64,000 bases of DNA from Kibdelosporangium banguiense. GTDB taxonomy: Bacteria; Actinomycetota; Actinomycetes; Mycobacteriales; Pseudonocardiaceae. The notes beneath the pieces are model-generated. The model did no database searches. It was not told the origin of the DNA and saw only the letters and a list, made by a program, of their open reading frames with translations. The stretch covers positions 5,469,203 through 5,533,202 of the forward strand of contig NZ_JAGINW010000001.1 in assembly GCF_017876405.1 (NCBI RefSeq), given 5' to 3'. The position numbers and the translations under genes are program-made. The first letter of the stretch is position 1. Every line of letters starts with the position of its first letter. Positions 27,037-36,061 of this stretch are shown piece after piece.

Positions 27037-28110
27037 GTGGATGATCCAAGACTGCGCATTTCGTCATATGGTGCGTTGTTGTGGCACGCCGATCAGCTGA
27101 TCTGGCATGACACTCTCGCCCATCGGCGTTTCGCCATCGGCGAGGACGCTGACCCCGTGCTGCGCTGTTTCACCACCTGGCAACCGCTGAGCACGGTACG
27201 CAAGTACGCCCACGACGACGACCACGCCAGGTCTCTGGTCGCGATCACAGAGCGGTTGCGCGCGGCCAGCATCCTCATCACGTGGGAGTCGGAACGCCAT
27301 CGCGCGGAGGACGCCCATGAGGCGGCATGGCATCGCTGGGGCCGGCTTGCCGCCCTGTTCCACACCGAGACACGCAATCTCCGCGATCAGCCGTTCATCA
27401 CGACCGAGGCCGATCAGGAGCGGCTGCGCGATCGCCTCGACCACGAGCCGCCGCCACCCGTCAGCCGGCAGCTCCCGACAACACGCCGTGTCCCGCTGGC
27501 GGGGGCCGACACGACGGCGCTGGCCCGGTCCGGTTTCCTGGATGTCCTTTCCCATCGCCGAAGTACCCGCAAGTTCAGCGGCGAAGGCGTGTCGTTCGAG
27601 GCGATCAGCGCTCTGTTGCGGTTGGGTGGCGGGATCACGGGACTCGACGAACCGACCCAGACCGCCTTCAAGACCTCCGCTTCCGGCGGAGGCAGGCACC
27701 CCACGGAGATCTACGTCCACGCGCACCGCGTCAACGGCCTTGAGCCGGGGTTGTACCACCTGAACACCGCACGCGACGAACTTGAGCTTGTCGGGCCGCC
27801 GCAGACGCCGGACGCCCTCGTGGAACTGCTTGGCGACCAGGACTGGGTCGCCGACAGCGATTGCCTGGTGTTCTTCACCTGTGTGCTCGCCCGGAGCATG
27901 TGGAAGTACTCCACACCGCGCACATATCGCATGCTGCATCTGGACGTCGGCCACCTCAGCCAGACCTTCTACCTGCTGGCTTCCGCGCTGGGGCTGGGAA
28001 TGACCTTCACCGCGGCCATCCGGGACGAGCGATTGGAAGACTTCCTGGGGATTGACGCCGCACGCGAGTTGGTGATGGGCTGTTCTGTGATTGGAGCGGC
28101 ACAGGTATGA
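27037..28110 (+). CDS. SagB-type (nitroreductase-fold) dehydrogenase
   Basis: GTG 27037 gives 357 residues. The N-terminal 150 residues resemble the SagB-type extension (SSYGALLWHADQLIWH). The C-terminal nitroreductase domain has RRSTRKFSGEG, the FMN-site segment SASGGGRHPTEIYVH, and a KY motif (MWKYSTPRTYRMLHLDVGHLSQ in parts) that matches the catalytic Lys-Tyr of McbC/SagB azoline oxidases. Family members oxidise thiazoline/oxazoline rings to azoles in modified peptides. No YcaO cyclodehydratase gene lies nearby, so the substrate may be the 34-residue peptide modified in another way. Confidence 0.85.
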   Translation: MDDPRLRISSYGALLWHADQLIWHDTLAHRRFAIGEDADPVLRCFTTWQPLSTVRKYAHDDDHARSLVAITERLRAASILITWESERHRAEDAHEAAWHRWGRLAALFHTETRNLRDQPFITTEADQERLRDRLDHEPPPPVSRQLPTTRRVPLAGADTTALARSGFLDVLSHRRSTRKFSGEGVSFEAISALLRLGGGITGLDEPTQTAFKTSASGGGRHPTEIYVHAHRVNGLEPGLYHLNTARDELELVGPPQTPDALVELLGDQDWVADSDCLVFFTCVLARSMWKYSTPRTYRMLHLDVGHLSQTFYLLASALGLGMTFTAAIRDERLEDFLGIDAARELVMGCSVIGAAQV

Positions 28111-28150
28111 CCACAGGTGAACACGTAGAGTAGTCGAAAGGGGGCGCTGG

Positions 28151-29419
28151 GTGTCGGGGGAGCGCCAGACAGGCGAGCGCGTCACCTACGCGGAGATTTT
28201 CGCCGAACGTGAGTTCCGGGCGCTGTTCATCAGCCGGGCGCTGTCCACGGTCGGCGACTACCTCGCACGCGCGGCCCTGACCATCGCGGTGTTCGTCGAC
28301 ACCGGGTCCGCGGCGCTCATGGGCATCACGTTCGCCCTGTCCACGCTGCCGGACCTGATCGGCGGCCCGGTACTCGCCGGACTCGCGGACCGTTTCCCGC
28401 GCCGCGCCGTCATGGTCACCGCGGACCTCGGACGGGCGCTGCTCCTGCTGGTCATGGCGATCCCCGGGATGCCGCTGGGTGGGTTGTGGGCCTTGCTCTT
28501 CGCGATCCGGCTACTGGACTCACCGTTCAACAGCGCCTACATCTCCACCATGTCCGTTGTCCTGCCAGGCAAGAAGCTGGTGCGAGGGTCCGCGGTCACG
28601 CAGCTGGTCAACCACATCGCCTACACAATCGGTTACGGCCTCGGCGGTGTGGTCGTCGGGGTAACCGGGTTGTCGCTGGTCCTGGTGTTCAACTCCGCCA
28701 CCTTTGTCCTATCAGGACTCGTGATCCTGCTGGGTGTGCTCGCCCGCCCGGCGACCGCAAGCACTGATTCCCCGCCGACTCTGCTCGGTTCGGCCCGCAC
28801 CGCGACCCGCTACATCGTCGGCCACCCGCGGCTGCGGTTGATCATGTTGTTCCCGTTCGCCATCGCCACCACGCTCGCGTGCGAGACGCTCGCGGCACCG
28901 TACGCGGCGCAGATCAGTCACGGGCCTGCCGTCGCCGGGCTGCTGATGGGCGCTGGCCCCGCCGGCATCGTCATCGGGCTCTGGTTGCTGCCCATGCTCA
29001 TCTCAGACCAACGGGCCCGGCATCTCGTGGTCCTGTCGGTGGTCAGCTGTGCCCCGCTGGCGCTGTTCCTCGCGGTGCCCGGGGTGGCGATGGCATGCGT
29101 GCTTATTGTGGTTTCGGGAATAGCCCTGTACTACTGGATCCCGCTCGCCGCCGAGTTCACGCAGACCGTCCCGGACAGTATGCGCGGACAGGCAGTTGGA
29201 CTGCTCACCACGACGATGCGTGTCACCCAGGGCATCGCCATCCTGGTATTCGGGCTGGCCGCGCAGAATTCGCCGTCATCCGCGGTGATAGGGGTGTCTG
29301 GGGTGACAGGCACGGTCCTGGTGATTGGCCTGGCTGTCGCGTGGCTGTCGGTGAGCCGGTCCGTGCAGGTCAGGGCGGTACCTGGGGGCGCGAGGAAGCC
29401 TGGCGAAGCGGTCCAGTGA
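28151..29419 (+). CDS. MFS exporter
   Basis: GTG 28151, with AAAGGGGG seven bases upstream, gives 422 residues and about 12 membrane segments. The early region has RALSTVGDYLARAALTIAV and the motif GLADRFPRRAVM (MFS motif A, G-x-x-D-R-x-x-R). It resembles the enterobactin exporter/DHA3-type group of drug or siderophore exporters. It lies 40 bases after the SagB gene, so it probably exports the product of the peptide locus or provides self-resistance. Confidence 0.9.
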   Translation: MSGERQTGERVTYAEIFAEREFRALFISRALSTVGDYLARAALTIAVFVDTGSAALMGITFALSTLPDLIGGPVLAGLADRFPRRAVMVTADLGRALLLLVMAIPGMPLGGLWALLFAIRLLDSPFNSAYISTMSVVLPGKKLVRGSAVTQLVNHIAYTIGYGLGGVVVGVTGLSLVLVFNSATFVLSGLVILLGVLARPATASTDSPPTLLGSARTATRYIVGHPRLRLIMLFPFAIATTLACETLAAPYAAQISHGPAVAGLLMGAGPAGIVIGLWLLPMLISDQRARHLVVLSVVSCAPLALFLAVPGVAMACVLIVVSGIALYYWIPLAAEFTQTVPDSMRGQAVGLLTTTMRVTQGIAILVFGLAAQNSPSSAVIGVSGVTGTVLVIGLAVAWLSVSRSVQVRAVPGGARKPGEAVQ

Positions 29420-29500
29420 CCAGATGACTGATGGCGATCGCCGTGTCGCTGTCCGTCATGTGTCCGTGAACTGTCCGTGCTCGTCGGCAACCTATGTGTC

Positions 29501-30691
29501 ATGCGCACAGGGGGAATCGCCACAGCAATCGATCTCAGTCCACCAGGTCGGTGGAGCCACGTACACGTCGTTGCCGTCCTGACGGGAATCCTGGTGCCGG
29601 CGCTCGTGCTGGCACCCGCGATCTCGTGGCTGACGGCACTTGTGTTCGCGCTCTGCGGGCTCGTCCACGCGGAGCTGGCCCGTCACCGGGCCCTGGACAC
29701 GCCGGGCGTGCCCACCGCGGCGGTGTGGATCATTGGTGCGGTACTGGTCTTGCCTCTCGCCGCGGTCTTGGTTGTGGCGGTTGTGTTGCATGCACACGAG
29801 CTGTTGCGCGGTGCTCGTGATGTCGGTCGCGTTCTGGCCAGTGTCGGCGGCGCGACGCTCGCGTGGCTCGTGTGGCCGTCTCCGGCGGACGTCATGAGCA
29901 CTCCTGCCGTACTCGTGGCGGGCCTTGCCGGATTGGCCTATCTCGTTATGGCCGATGGGCCCGCGCTACTGGGGGTAGTGCGTCGGCCCATCCTTGCCGT
30001 ACACCCCGCGGAGGCAGGGCCCGGGGTGTACGGCAACCTTTTCGCACGCGCGGCCCTTGGGGTGCTCCTGGGACTGTTCGCGCACTTCTCCGTCTTCGTC
30101 GTTCCCTTCATCCTGTTGCCAGCGGCCTACCTGCAACGAGCCATGCGCGGCCGCGCGTTGCACCACGCCGCGGCGCACGATGCGAAAACCCAGCTGTGGA
30201 ACCACGCGGCCTGGCAGACGCTCAGCACCGCGGCGCTCGCCAGTCACCGCGCCCGTGCGCGTTCGGCGGTGCTCATGGTCGACTTGGACCACTTCAAGCG
30301 CCTCAACGACACCTACGGCCACCAGGCCGGCGACGATGTCCTCACCAGCGTGGCGCACGTGCTGCAAACCACCACTCGCCGGGGCGACATCGTCGCCCGC
30401 TTCGGCGGCGAGGAGTTCAGCATCCTGCTCCCGGGTGTCACCGAGCACGAGGCGAACGAGGCCGCGGAACGCATCCGCCACCGGATCGAAGCGCTGGACG
30501 TGACCACTACGAACCTCCACGGTCAGCCCACGACGATCAGCGGCGTCACCGCCTCCATCGGCGTCGCCACGACACACCACACTGAAGCCGGCGTCGATGA
30601 CCTGCTCGTGAAAGCCGACCGCTTCCTCTATGAGGCAAAGGAACTCGGCCGCAACCGCGTGTGCGGCCCGGCACTGGCGGCCGCCGCATGA
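29501..30691 (+). CDS. Membrane diguanylate cyclase (GGDEF)
   Basis: ATG 29501 gives 396 residues; GTG 29477 is an alternative. About six N-terminal membrane helices precede a GGDEF domain with active-site GGEEF at 302-306. The I-site RRGD lies exactly five residues before it, so product inhibition is expected. It makes c-di-GMP from two GTP. No EAL or HD-GYP domain is present. Its stop overlaps the start of a paralogue, so both are made together. Confidence 0.92.
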   Translation: MRTGGIATAIDLSPPGRWSHVHVVAVLTGILVPALVLAPAISWLTALVFALCGLVHAELARHRALDTPGVPTAAVWIIGAVLVLPLAAVLVVAVVLHAHELLRGARDVGRVLASVGGATLAWLVWPSPADVMSTPAVLVAGLAGLAYLVMADGPALLGVVRRPILAVHPAEAGPGVYGNLFARAALGVLLGLFAHFSVFVVPFILLPAAYLQRAMRGRALHHAAAHDAKTQLWNHAAWQTLSTAALASHRARARSAVLMVDLDHFKRLNDTYGHQAGDDVLTSVAHVLQTTTRRGDIVARFGGEEFSILLPGVTEHEANEAAERIRHRIEALDVTTTNLHGQPTTISGVTASIGVATTHHTEAGVDDLLVKADRFLYEAKELGRNRVCGPALAAAA

Positions 30692-31863
30692 CCCCCGTAT
30701 GGCGTCTCGCCGGACTCCTGCCGCCCGTCGGTGTCGCAGTGTTCGCCGCCATCGAGGTGCCGACTGCGGCGATCGACTGGGTACGTGCCTGCGTGATCCT
30801 GGCGGCGGCGATCGTCACCACTGAACTCGTGCGCCGGACACAAACCGTCCGCCGCAACGAGTTCACCATGACATCGGTCTGGTCAGTCGCGGCTGCGGTC
30901 TCGGTGCACCTCACACTGGCCCTCGCCCTCGTGCTGGCCGTGTGCGCCTACCGCTACCTGCGCGGGAACCACGAATTCACAATCGCTTGGCCACTCGTCG
31001 CCGCCCACTTCGCAGCCTCATCTGGCGCGTGGGCGATACCGACCCTGCAGGCCAACACAACCCGGGTGGTCGCCGTAGCCGCAGCGGCGGCCACCCACCT
31101 CATCGTCAACTACGCGCTCGCCACGATCGGGCGCGTCCTACGCGACCGCCGCGTCTCCCGCACATCATTCGGTCACATCGCGGACATCGGACTCGACGCG
31201 GCACTGCTGACTGTCGGTGCCGTCACCGGCGTACTCATGACCGGTACGCCCGTCGTAGTGCTGGCCACCATCCCGGTCGTCGTCATGCTCTACAGCGCCG
31301 CCACGACCAAGCAACTCGAGGGCACCGCCTTCGTCGACCAGAAAACAGGACTGGCCAACGCAGCGTCGTGGCAGGCGTACGCCGAACGCGTCATCGCCGA
31401 CGTGGCACAGGATCGCCGTGAGGTCGGCATTCTGATGGTCGACTTGGACAAGTTCAAGCGCCTCAACGACACCTACGGCCACCGCGCCGGCGACGACGTC
31501 CTCGCCGCCGTGGGGGAGTGCCTGAAATCCAACCTGCGCCAAGCAGATCTCGGCGGACGCTTCGGCGGCGAGGAGTTCACCGTGCTCCTCCCCGAAACCA
31601 ACGTCGTCGACACAATCGCCATAGCCGAACGCATCCGCACCGCAATCGCAGCACTGCACATCACCACCGTCGACAAGAACGGCGTCCAGACCGTGATCAG
31701 CGACGTCACAGCATCCATCGGCGCCGCGACCTACCCCCACCACGGCGCCACGGTCCAGGACTGCCTGCGCGTCGCCGACAACTACGTCTACCAAGCCAAA
31801 CACCAAGGCCGAAACACCGTTGCCGGAATCAGCACCGAGAACATCGTGTCCATCCGCGCGTAG
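30688..31863 (+). CDS. Second membrane diguanylate cyclase (GGDEF)
   Basis: ATG 30688, overlapping the previous stop, gives 391 residues. The layout is the same as its neighbour: several membrane helices, then a GGDEF domain with GGEEF at 293-297 and I-site RQAD five residues earlier. The catalytic domains are clearly paralogous (both have MVDLD.FKRLNDTYGH) while the membrane parts differ. This suggests tandem duplication with divergence of input. The response-regulator operon begins 112 bases downstream. Confidence 0.92.
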   Translation: MTPVWRLAGLLPPVGVAVFAAIEVPTAAIDWVRACVILAAAIVTTELVRRTQTVRRNEFTMTSVWSVAAAVSVHLTLALALVLAVCAYRYLRGNHEFTIAWPLVAAHFAASSGAWAIPTLQANTTRVVAVAAAAATHLIVNYALATIGRVLRDRRVSRTSFGHIADIGLDAALLTVGAVTGVLMTGTPVVVLATIPVVVMLYSAATTKQLEGTAFVDQKTGLANAASWQAYAERVIADVAQDRREVGILMVDLDKFKRLNDTYGHRAGDDVLAAVGECLKSNLRQADLGGRFGGEEFTVLLPETNVVDTIAIAERIRTAIAALHITTVDKNGVQTVISDVTASIGAATYPHHGATVQDCLRVADNYVYQAKHQGRNTVAGISTENIVSIRA

Positions 31864-31975
31864 TACCTGCCGGTCGGCAGCGCATCGAAATCGTAACGGC
31901 CGGCTGGTTCGGTAACCCGCCTCACGGGTTCACCGATGCCTTTCACACAAGCAGTGTCGAGAGGGGAAAACGCCG

Positions 31976-32623
31976 GTGATCACGATTGTGGCGGTGGACG
32001 ATCACCCGATGCTTCTGAAAGGCCTGCAGGCATGTCTTGACGATATCGGCGACCTGGAATTGACCGCGGTCTATCCGTCGGTCTCCGCGCTGGTGGACTC
32101 GTGCGTCCGGGCCTCGGTGGTACTGCTGGACATTCTTCTGCCCGGCGAACCGGATGTCGCGGACAACATTCGCCGGATTCGCGAGTCCGGTGCCCAGGTC
32201 GTGCTCTACACCTCCGAGTCACGCCCTGGCATCCTGCGGGAGGCCGTCGACTGCGGTGCCCTGGGCCTGGTGCTGAAGGGCGACCCGGAGGAGCGGATCA
32301 TCGAGGCGGTCCGGGCCGCGGCCGCGGGAGAACATTTCGTCTCCAGCCAGCTCGCCTATTCCATGATCACCGATCCGCGCGCCGATGTGCGGCTGACCGC
32401 CCGTGAGCGCGAAGTACTCACACTTGTCGCGAAAGGACTGCCGCGCAGACTGATCGCCAAACAGCTGGGGATCAGTGAGAACACCCTGCCGACCTACCTG
32501 ACTCGCGCGAGCCAGCGTTACGCCGACGCTCACCATCCGGCCGCCAGTCCCAGCGAGTTGGCGGCGTTCGCATTGCAGGACGGCTACATCGAATTGTCGT
32601 CCGAGCGCCGCCCGATGCCGTGA
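31976..32623 (+). CDS. Response regulator with atypical LuxR-type HTH
   Basis: GTG 31976 gives 215 residues. The receiver has DD at 8-9, phospho-acceptor D52 (LLDILLP) and K near 102 (LVLKGDPEE). The HTH begins LTAREREVLTLVAKG as in LuxR, but the recognition part is RLIAKQLGISENTLPTYLTR, with LPTYL in place of the usual VKxHL. It overlaps the histidine kinase gene (GTGA) and has a sister at 36654 with the same KGDPE segment. Confidence 0.9.
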   Translation: MITIVAVDDHPMLLKGLQACLDDIGDLELTAVYPSVSALVDSCVRASVVLLDILLPGEPDVADNIRRIRESGAQVVLYTSESRPGILREAVDCGALGLVLKGDPEERIIEAVRAAAAGEHFVSSQLAYSMITDPRADVRLTAREREVLTLVAKGLPRRLIAKQLGISENTLPTYLTRASQRYADAHHPAASPSELAAFALQDGYIELSSERRPMP

Positions 32624-34842
32624 CCGGACCGCTTTCGACCGGCACTTACCAGCAGAGCGTCGAACGCGGGATGCAGCGCTCGTTCGCCATTCTCGTGGTA
32701 CTTCTGCTGATTTCCGGTACGGGATCGGTTCTGTCACCGGCGGCCGGTGCGCCGGCGCCGGTGGTGGTGATGTCCATTGTCTTCGCGGGATTTCTGCTGG
32801 TGATCGCGGTCCGCAGCTGGCAGGCCCGGCTCACCGCCCACGACGGCACCGTCGCGTCGATCGTGGCGACAGCGAACACTCTTGCCTACCTTGTGCTGGG
32901 CCAGGAGGCACTCCCGATGGCCACGAGGTCCAACTCCCTCGTGGTCGCCACGTTGCTCGTGGCCGGGTTCCACCAGCGACGGCGTGCGTGGCTCATCTGC
33001 TCCGGTCTCGCGGCTGTGCACTTCTGGGTCTCGTTGAGCGTCGACGGGCCGATGGGCGCTGTGGAAAGCCTGTGGCCGCTCATCGCCGCGCCGGTGGCGG
33101 CCGCAGTCGTCACCCGAGTGCTCCGCAGTGCCTCGCTGCGCGCCGACCAGTCCGAGCAAGCCCTGCAAGCCGCCAAGGTCCGGGCGGCCGACGCGGTCGC
33201 CCGGCGAGCCGCCCACCGGCATTTCCAGCGAACCCTGCATGACGACGTGGCGTCAGCCCTGCGTGCCGTGGCCACGACCGGTCTGGACATCGCCGAGGTA
33301 CGGCAGGCCTGTTCGGTGGCGGTCACCAGGGCGACCGAGTCGCCGGCCGAACCGGCGGACGGGACCGCCGAGCTGTGGGCCGGCTTGGCGGATCTGCCGA
33401 TCCCGGCAGGCACCCAGCGGGTCATGGCCCGAGGCGACGCGATCAGGATCCCGGCGGACGTCGCGAAAGCGGTCGTGGCAGCGGCCCGGCAGGCTTTGGC
33501 CAACGTCGAGCGGCACGCGCGGGCCAAGACCGTGACGATCAGCGTCGAGGGCGACGAGAAGGGGTTCGTCGTTCGGGTACGCGACGATGGCATCGGCTTC
33601 CGGCCGCAGGACGTCAAGCAGACCTCGGTGGGTCTGCGCGATTCGGTGAACCAGCGGCTGGCGGATGTCGGTGGCATGGCCGAAGTCGACACCGCGCCAG
33701 GCAAGGGAACCACGATCGCGCTCAGATGGGCACCGACCGCAGCCGGCTTGCCGGCTTCCGACGTAGATCGTCACCTGCGGCGCGGTCTGCGTGCGGCACT
33801 CGACGACATCCGCCCGCCGTTGGCCGCGGTGTGCCTGCCCTACCTGCTCAGCATGGTCATCCCAGTGGTCCGGCACTTGCACGCCACGCCGTTGATGCCG
33901 TGGGTGGCCGGCTGGTACGGCTCGTTGATCGTCGGGACGACACTGCTGATCCTCGCGGCTCACCGGCCGGTGATCAGGTGGGCGGCCCCGCTCGCGGCTG
34001 TGTGGACGGTTGCCGGTGCGGTGTGGGCGTTGCAAGTGATTCCGGCGGACAGTTTGACGAACTACGCGTCATGGCCGATCGGCGCGATCGGGCCGATGCT
34101 CGTCGTCCTGGTCACGGTGCAGCCGCCGTGGATCGCCGTCGGGGCGCTGCTGATCCAGGAGATCGTGCTGAACGCCATGGTGGTCGACGGCTCGTTCGTG
34201 GTCGAGTCCTATTTGGATGTTCTGCCGGCGGCGGTGTCCTCGTTGCTGTGTCTCGCGATGGGCTTTGTCATCATCAGCACCATCGCGCGGCTCGGTGACG
34301 TCGTCCTGGCCGCGAACGCGGGGCGGACGAGGATAGCGGTGACCGCTGCTGCCCGGGACGGGCGAATGTCCTTGCACGCGAGGAGGATCGCGGACATCGG
34401 GCAGGAGATCCTGCCGTTCCTGCGGGGCATCGCGACTGGCGGCCCGATCGACGATGCCGTGCGGGAGCGCGCCAGGCTGCTTGAATGGACGGCTCGCGAC
34501 GAGCTGCATATCCCTGGTGTGCTCGACTTGCCGGCGCGCAAGCGGTTGGAGAATGCCCGTCGCGCCGGCTGTGTGGTGACGATCCAGGCCGATACGGACA
34601 CGTTCAACCCGCCGCAGGCGGTGCGGACGTTGCTGGACTCGGCGTTGTCGACCGAATCCGCGCCACAGGAGGTCATCCTGAGCCTGCACCCGGCCGGAGA
34701 CGAGGTGCTGATCAGCCTGGTGTGCCTGCCGGGTGACGCCGTCCGGTCCGCTGTGCTGCGCGCGGCATTGCCCGCGTCCGCGAAGGTGGACGACGACGAT
34801 GCGGACGCCACGTGCGTCGAGCTTTCCGTGCCCGCGGAGTGA
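32620..34842 (+). CDS. Histidine kinase with duplicated membrane/kinase-like halves
   Basis: GTG 32620 gives 740 residues. Half one has about four membrane helices (20-165), an H-box RTLHDDVASAL with H207, an N-box ANVERHARA around 294-302 and a G1 box RDDGIGF at 321-327, all consistent with an active kinase. Half two (about 395-740) again has membrane helices (for example VCLPYLLSMVIPVV and LLCLAMGFVIISTI), then a soluble region with no visible H-box and no ATP-binding glycine motif. It looks like a degenerate second kinase module. It is coupled to the response regulator upstream. Confidence 0.85.
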   Translation: MTGPLSTGTYQQSVERGMQRSFAILVVLLLISGTGSVLSPAAGAPAPVVVMSIVFAGFLLVIAVRSWQARLTAHDGTVASIVATANTLAYLVLGQEALPMATRSNSLVVATLLVAGFHQRRRAWLICSGLAAVHFWVSLSVDGPMGAVESLWPLIAAPVAAAVVTRVLRSASLRADQSEQALQAAKVRAADAVARRAAHRHFQRTLHDDVASALRAVATTGLDIAEVRQACSVAVTRATESPAEPADGTAELWAGLADLPIPAGTQRVMARGDAIRIPADVAKAVVAAARQALANVERHARAKTVTISVEGDEKGFVVRVRDDGIGFRPQDVKQTSVGLRDSVNQRLADVGGMAEVDTAPGKGTTIALRWAPTAAGLPASDVDRHLRRGLRAALDDIRPPLAAVCLPYLLSMVIPVVRHLHATPLMPWVAGWYGSLIVGTTLLILAAHRPVIRWAAPLAAVWTVAGAVWALQVIPADSLTNYASWPIGAIGPMLVVLVTVQPPWIAVGALLIQEIVLNAMVVDGSFVVESYLDVLPAAVSSLLCLAMGFVIISTIARLGDVVLAANAGRTRIAVTAAARDGRMSLHARRIADIGQEILPFLRGIATGGPIDDAVRERARLLEWTARDELHIPGVLDLPARKRLENARRAGCVVTIQADTDTFNPPQAVRTLLDSALSTESAPQEVILSLHPAGDEVLISLVCLPGDAVRSAVLRAALPASAKVDDDDADATCVELSVPAE

Positions 34843-34939
34843 TGTCCTGGTTTTCGCGGACAGCGCGAGCATCCTCCTGCTTGCCACCATTGACATGCCG
34901 GGCAGAGAGCCCGGCCACGATGATCGAAGGTGGCAGACA

Positions 34940-36061
34940 ATGAGCTCGCTACGCGAAACATTCAATAACCCCCTCCGTGTGCCGCGTGTGGTGATGTACG
35001 TGACCCTCACCGACGCGCGGTCGATCAAGAAATCCGGTGGGGAGGTGAACTGGCTGCCGACCATGGGCTGGTTCTTCGACCAGGTCGGCGATGCGGTGCG
35101 GGAACACGGAGGGACGGTGAACAAGTACCTCAACGACAGTGTCGTGGCGACGTTCCCGATGGACAAGGCGGCTGAGGCGATCAACTCGGCGATCCTGATC
35201 CAGGAGCGGATCAGCGAGGCGCACCGTGACAACACCTACCGTTGCAACTGCGCCATCGGGATCGCGACCGGCCGCGTCGTGGAGTTTACCAATGGCATCT
35301 ACACCGACTACATCGGTGGCAGTGTGGACACTTCGGAGCGGTTGTCCGACGGGGCGAACGCCGGCGCCATCTTCGTCGACGAGTCCACTCGCAACGCGTC
35401 GAACATGATGACCGTGTTCTCCCACTACGGAAACGCCGTGAGTCGCGAGGGCGGCCAGTACCTGGCGAAGGTGGAGGAGCTGCCGACCGGCTGGGACGCC
35501 GAACGGATCCGCTACCACGAAATCCTGTGGGCGGCGCAGCCGTACGGTGTCCGGTCCAGCACGGTGACCGAGATCAGCGTCCAGAACAACACTTCCGTGC
35601 CGTCGGCCGAGAGGCGTCGCCCCACGCAACCGCCTTGGCAGCGCGGAATTCTCTCCAGCTGGAACGACGATCGTGACTACGGGTTCGTCAGGGGCAGCGA
35701 TGGCGGGAGCTACTACCTGCACCGTGACAGCACCTGCGCGGGCATGCCGTCGATCCGTACTGGTGACACCGTGTTCTTCGTCGCCGAACCTTCGCACCAG
35801 GAAGGACGCAGCCCGCGAGCGACGTGTGCGGTGTCGTCCGGTGCGGAGCTGACCGTCCGCGTAGACAGGGTGTGCTCCGCGTTCGGGTTCAGCCGGGTGT
35901 CCGACGGCCAGGGCGCGGTGCGGGACTTGTTCTTGGACCTCGGTCCCGGTGCCCAGGACCGGTACCACATCGGTCAGCACGTGCAGATCAGGTTGTCGCA
36001 CAACGCCAAGGGCCCGGTCGGCATGATCCTGGCCGACGAGATCGAAGCCCTCTCGGCATGA
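34940..36061 (+). CDS. Class III nucleotidyl cyclase fused to two cold-shock-like domains
   Basis: ATG 34940 gives 373 residues. Residues 15-165 form a cyclase homology domain: metal-site Asp D25 (LTDARS) and D66 (KYLNDSVVATF) are kept, and R134 of the VNxAxRL motif is kept, but the transition-state Asn is D130 (SVDTSERL). An OB-type cold-shock domain lies at about 233-299 (GILSSWNDDRDYGFVRG) with a second, weaker one at about 304-370. A cyclase with cold-shock domains is unusual. Activity on ATP or GTP cannot be predicted from sequence alone. The gene overlaps the next by four bases. Confidence 0.8.
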   Translation: MSSLRETFNNPLRVPRVVMYVTLTDARSIKKSGGEVNWLPTMGWFFDQVGDAVREHGGTVNKYLNDSVVATFPMDKAAEAINSAILIQERISEAHRDNTYRCNCAIGIATGRVVEFTNGIYTDYIGGSVDTSERLSDGANAGAIFVDESTRNASNMMTVFSHYGNAVSREGGQYLAKVEELPTGWDAERIRYHEILWAAQPYGVRSSTVTEISVQNNTSVPSAERRRPTQPPWQRGILSSWNDDRDYGFVRGSDGGSYYLHRDSTCAGMPSIRTGDTVFFVAEPSHQEGRSPRATCAVSSGAELTVRVDRVCSAFGFSRVSDGQGAVRDLFLDLGPGAQDRYHIGQHVQIRLSHNAKGPVGMILADEIEALSA

